Shown here: positions 59,158 to 64,000 of the stretch, piece after piece | Layout: each line of letters opens with the position of its first letter | Position numbering within the stretch: position 1 is the first letter of the stretch | Origin: Cyclina sinensis | Lineage: Eukaryota; Mollusca; Bivalvia; Venerida; Veneridae | Length of the DNA: 64,000 bases | NCBI GenBank assembly: GCA_012932295.1 | Contig: JAAONU010000004.1 | Location: 22,638,872-22,702,871 of the forward strand | Direction: 5' to 3' | Position numbers and translations under genes: made by a program | Notes under the pieces: model-generated | Databases searched by the model: none | What the model was told of the DNA's origin: nothing | What the model saw: only the letters and a program-made list of their open reading frames with translations

Positions 59158-60413
59158 TTGTCTATGGATCGAAATATTGGCGCTTTTAACACCATGTGTG
59201 TTAACTGGTAAATTGTAAAGGTATAACAGTATGCAAGAAACTCGACATCTAATCTCAGTAAGTATTTTCTCAAAGAAAATATCATTTTTCTATGTAGCAA
59301 AAAAGCGTACTGATATAATCTGATTTATTCTGGAAAGTCGTGACTGACTGTAAACTTCTGTCTCACATTACAGCAAATATTCGATTATTTAATATGAGAT
59401 TTACAAAGCATATTAGTTACAGTCAAGACTTAACAACAAAAAGCTCAGCCCTCCGAAAATTTGTTCGTCGCACAGTTTCCTGTAGTAATATGATACACGC
59501 GTAACCTAGACTAATTTCCTAAACAAAACATTACTTGAGGCAGTAATGACAAAATACAAATAAGTTGACATTTAAATTTACCCAGATTGAATCGCGTTTG
59601 CAATTATATATTATTGCAAATATATAAACCATGACAAGTTTAATAATACAGTAAATTGTTCTCTAAATTCTTTTGATTATCTTTCAAGCTAAAGTTCCTT
59701 TGAGAATGCCTATGATATGTCTAAAAAAGATAATTGATTAACAATAGACTGATTTACAAAATGTCTTCCTACGAAAATCCTCTGCTAATCGATTTTTTTA
59801 TTCAACATTTCAATGACACTAGATATACTTCCAGGACGTTTGCCCTTATATAGTCAGCGAAGACAGTAGCTACCTCACATATTATTAGGCACCTTATAAC
59901 ATTACACGCAACATGTTTGTGTTATTATTATTCTAACAAGATCTAAAAATAGCCTATATATAAAAACGGGTTATCCTGCAGTATACCACGCGCGTGCGCT
60001 TGTTGTTTTGGCTGTTCCGTGAACCGCCGTCACCCAACGTATAATTTTTTTATGAATGAAAGTCACGTTATGTTTGTAAATACTACCGTAGGAATCTTAG
60101 TATTACCGGCGTACAACAACAACAAAGTTCGGCTGCAAAATGCCACAAAAAGCCAATTTACTTACAATGGGCATAATTTGTGAAAATAAATAAATAAAAA
60201 AATAAATTATCAACTGATGAAAAGTGTGTTGTTTATTTGTTCATTTATTGGATAGATCAACTTATTATGTGGAAGTCAACTCTTACATATATTGAGGGGC
60301 CAAACCCAGGGGCGTACCGCGCAAGTGTTTTTACGATAACACTTATTTCACAATGTGGTTTATTGTTTGGTCGTGTTAGAATCGAAATAATAAGTATCCA
60401 GTTGTGGTTTATT
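59158..60413. other. non-coding stretch
   Basis: No gene recognised. Near 60268-60413 the sequence resembles the left part of the hairpin element that follows. Confidence 0.4.
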
Positions 60414-60524
60414 GTAGAATAACCCGCGTTCCTCATTCTTATGCGAACGAAACAATATATCACTCAGGCCTACGGCCTACGTGCTATATTCCTACGTATA
60501 AGAACTCAAAACGTAGGTTATTCT
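60414..60524. mobile_element. short hairpin MITE
   Basis: AGAATAACCCGCGTT (60415-60429) pairs with AACGTAGGTTATTCT (60510-60524), and inner parts (cattcttatgcgaac and gtataagaactc; caggcctacggcctac) also fold back. About 110 bp, no coding. Confidence 0.6.
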
Positions 60525-63500
60525 AAGAGTAGTCATAAAGTCTCAAACTAAGACGATCTGCATTATGTAACATCTCATGACATAAGAAAATATAAGTCCA
60601 AATACAGACCATATTGAAAACAACGTTTTCTATTACAAGTCTGCATTTCCCAATCTATAATAAAACTAAATCTCGATAATGAGGCATTCTACATCATATA
60701 AGACTCATGAGTTTATCACTTCGTACCTATTTTGTCTGACAATAACAAAATCCAATCTTGTAAATTGACCGAACCTAAATCATCCTCGTTTGATAAAATT
60801 CCAATGGTTGAATGACCACAAATATCATTTTTAGAAGCGAAGGCGAAAGTTTCCCGAACCACGTTTGTCCGAAAGAAAACAGTTAAACAGTAACACGGAT
60901 ACCGAAATTCGGATAACTGATGAAACGTCCAAAGATCGGGAAATCGAATGTTTTCCAATATGGCAAACCAAATACTCGAATATTGATTTCAGTATTCATT
61001 CCAATCCCTACTTTTTGATAACCTTTTACCTGTATATAATGTATATGATAATGTATATATTTTAATCCTTTTCTTGAAACTCCTTCAGTGTATTATTGAT
61101 GAGCACAGATCTCCAAATATCTTGGTCATAAAGAATGTAAGGATTAAAAACATTTCAATGAAAATGTTTGGTATTTCATCATGACCATGTTTTACCTTAA
61201 ATTAATTTCATGCCACATTTCCAAAACAGAAGATAAGATCCAGTCTGAAACTATTAATACCTTAAAGAAATTTATTTTTTAAGTATCTGATAGAATACGA
61301 CTCTTTACGCCAGTTTACTTCATGTAAGGTAGGATGTATGTGTCACATTATAAACTTGTCACAGGAGGTTATTCTACATAGTCGTAAAAGACATTACTAA
61401 GTGATCAGTGCTTCTAGAGGTATGCCGCTTTATCACATGGAAAACAATTAAACTTTGGTATAAATAACAATTGCTTGAATATTCACAATCACAAAGTTAT
61501 TCATTTTAAGTGAAATGCATAACAGCAATTATTGAAAGCACCATAACACTCTTGAAATTAATTTTATTAAGTTGTTGCCCTTAACATACGAGCATTGGCA
61601 CCGCATGCGATGCTCTTATTAGAGTCTCAAATGACCATGGTGTCTACCGTCACATCTGTATGTCACAAGGAAATACTTGAGGGATTGAGTAACACTTTAG
61701 TGACAAGGAAGTCTGAATAATGACTCTACCTTGGTTCATTTTTGGATTATTTGCATTACTTTTATGTTGAAATTATGCTTTTTGAGAGCATATCTAAAAA
61801 GCAATTAAGAAATTGATATGATTCTTATCACATGGGTGCAGTGACAAAGAACACTCTTCACACATTTAAACTTTCGCTTCTAACAATACTCTCTGTGCTT
61901 TGATTCAATATCTGAAAGAGACAACTAATTGAAACTTAGTAATTCTAGCGGACATAGTCCCAAAAAAGCGCAGTTTAAGATATATTTGTGATAGCTTTTT
62001 GAAGTTCAAAATTCCTTTAAACAAATAAATATAAACAACTTTCTTAAATCCGTTAAAAAATTCACACAGTCAAGCGAAAACAATATTTTGCTTTAATAAA
62101 AGGAGTCAGATTCTGATACTAATTACCTGACAATACTTGAAGAAATATTTTGCGCATGAACAAGGCCAGAAGAAATAATTTCAAGGCTAGACATAATAAT
62201 AATTTCGTTCCTGTCTTTCTGGCTTATCACTGGGAAAAGGTGCTATTTTTTTAATTGACAATATATCTTGTTACAAGTATGTCTCAAATTATTCAGTACG
62301 CTGCCATAATTATGCTGCTGAAATCTATTGTTGTTTTTAACCTTAGTCTTTAATCGAGCATGAGTGTGATAAAATGTAGAAAAAAAGCCTTACCCAATAG
62401 ATCTAGCGCAAAAGAAAAAAGAAACATATTTGTATAACAAATTCTCATGAAACGATAACACTACGCACACAAGAGATATTTTATACTTTAACTATCATGG
62501 TTCTTATGTTTATCGTTCCGTAGACCTGTGTCTGTATCATCTTTTATGTTTAATCCCACATGCCATAGAATATCTATCTTTTATTGCTTAAGAGTAAATA
62601 TTTAATGCATGTTTTATGTTAACCCATATTTAATACCTTGAAAGAAGACAGAGATCTGCATAATCTTAAATAGAATGTGATTTATAAGAATTTCAAAGAA
62701 AGGTTTATCTTAAAGCACATGCGCTATATAATATACAAGCAAACATTTCTATACTGTTGCGTAAAAAACAATCATTTTATTTTATATTTTTCTTTAATTC
62801 TAAATTCGGAACGGTGAATCCTAAGTAAACTCAAAATGAAAGTGCTGTGTTGTTCAAATGTATGCAGTTCAAATGAAGCATATTGACGAAAAGAAAAAAA
62901 ATATGTTTGTTTCTTAAGCCACACTATAAAACATATTGCCAAAGATTGCAAGGAGAAGCTCAGCTGTAACAAATTCGATCTAAGCGCAATTTATTGAATG
63001 GCTCCAATAAAGTGTAATCAAAGCTTTCCGAAGAGTTATTTCATATACTAGCAGTTTTGGACGACCGACCTCAAAGCCCACATTGAGTAATAGGTGCTTA
63101 CCTAAGCTATTCATTATTTAATTAATTAGCTAACGAGGACCGAAATAAATTCATTTATAATTACCAATATACCAATACAAAATATTTTATTACATTAAAC
63201 ATTATATACAATGCTTATAGTAATCATACAGAGTACATGTATGTGCGAAAAACATGGAAATAAACAACGTGTAGAATGGTTATTCTTTTCTTTTCTCCTT
63301 ATTTTTTGTTGTTGTTGTTTAAAAAAGAACGGAACTTACGGGGACTACTAAAAAAGACTTTGACAAATGTTGAAATTCCAGATTCTTCTAATTCAACGAC
63401 ACTTTTAATGTAAAGACAACACAAAGTCGTGTGTTAAGTTGTTCAGCTCATGTCGAGAGCTTGGTCATGAAATAAGCATTAATACAAAAGCATATCTTCA

Positions 63501-64000
63501 AGCATTACTCCGTGTAAAGTTATAAAAACATAAAGATTAAGGGAAAAAATCGGCCATTTTATTTGCAACGAAAATAAGAAATCAATCTATGTCGTGTTGA
63601 AGATGGAACTTTATAACTCTGTTTTGTAATTAAAAGCAATAATTTCATCATTCTTTAATTCCATCAAGAACCATCGACCAGGGATACTACGAATTCTCTT
63701 TATTACGGTTACGACAATTTAATAGAATTTAAAATTGCTTGCAACATAAACCTGTCATGTTTTTAATAGTATGGAGGATTGTATTTAAATTCAGTGTTGT
63801 TTGAAACATTTTTATTATTCTGAATCATCTGCTGATCTGCAGGTTGCATGTTACCCCTATATGACCAAAGACTGGGAATGCCAAAATAATTCAAGAGCTG
63901 TGATGTCTTAGATAGCCATCTTATTCGCACAAAATATCCTAAATAAGGAATGTAGACTATGATGAATATTCTTTCTTTTAAAAGGATCCCTGATTCAGTA
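60525..64000. other. non-coding stretch
   Basis: AT-rich, no gene recognised. A (TTG)n run sits at 63307-63320. If the receptor's first exon is nearby it was not detectable here. Confidence 0.4.

Noticed and set aside
62772..62972. Minus-strand frame starting MLQLSFSLQSLAICFIVW as the missing signal-peptide exon of the receptor
   Set aside because: It is hydrophobic at the start but has no convincing splice donor in the right phase, and it is far from exon A. I cannot support it.

Overview
The window is animal nuclear DNA: AT-rich, sparse in coding sequence, with GT-AG introns and many old repeats. The repeat families (tandem 'AGGTCAAGGTCA' arrays in elements beginning with TGCCCCCC, 'CAAATAAATATAGGTCAATGGGAAGGTC' type arrays, short hairpin elements, tRNA-derived SINE heads, Tc1-like and non-LTR relics) resemble those I associate with bivalve molluscs. 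Bivalve is therefore my best guess, inferred from repeat style and not from a marker gene.

The one clear gene is on the minus strand, 54150 down to 37968: a class B (secretin/PTH/PDF-type) G-protein-coupled receptor. Twelve coding exons can be placed with consensus splice sites and compatible phases. They cover the six-cysteine hormone-binding domain, all seven transmembrane helices and the C-terminal tail to a stop. Only the first coding exon(s), with start codon and signal peptide, are missing; they should lie upstream of 54150. The introns hold a Tc1-like transposon with recognisable ends, a LINE reverse-transcriptase relic, three long-TIR MITE-like elements (one with a tRNA-like segment inside), a copy of a tandem-repeat element and an inverted pair of a dispersed repeat.

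At 2.5-6.6 kb, on the same strand, lie collinear decayed copies of at least five exons of the same receptor, with splice donors deleted or mutated and a second LINE relic among them. This looks like a dead paralogue about 31 kb from the end of the intact gene.

The rest is mainly repeats: a foldback element (0.7-1.8 kb), an inverted pair of an unclassified ~0.8 kb repeat (6.9-7.65 and 20.8-21.6 kb), tandem arrays at 14.5-15.3, 24.4-25.3, 26.3-27.85 and 55.6-57.5 kb, and several hairpins and microsatellites. The 26.3-27.85 kb array is the most unusual structure: two unit types (about 76 and 54 bp) joined at the same 16-bp palindrome and arranged in blocks. The 55.6-57.5 kb array carries perfect consensus estrogen-response-element palindromes in several units. 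A possible orphan exon and degenerate coding-like sequence lie at 22.0-22.8 kb on the minus strand, unidentified. I found no rRNA, no convincing intact tRNA, no CRISPR and no sign of bacterial sequence.
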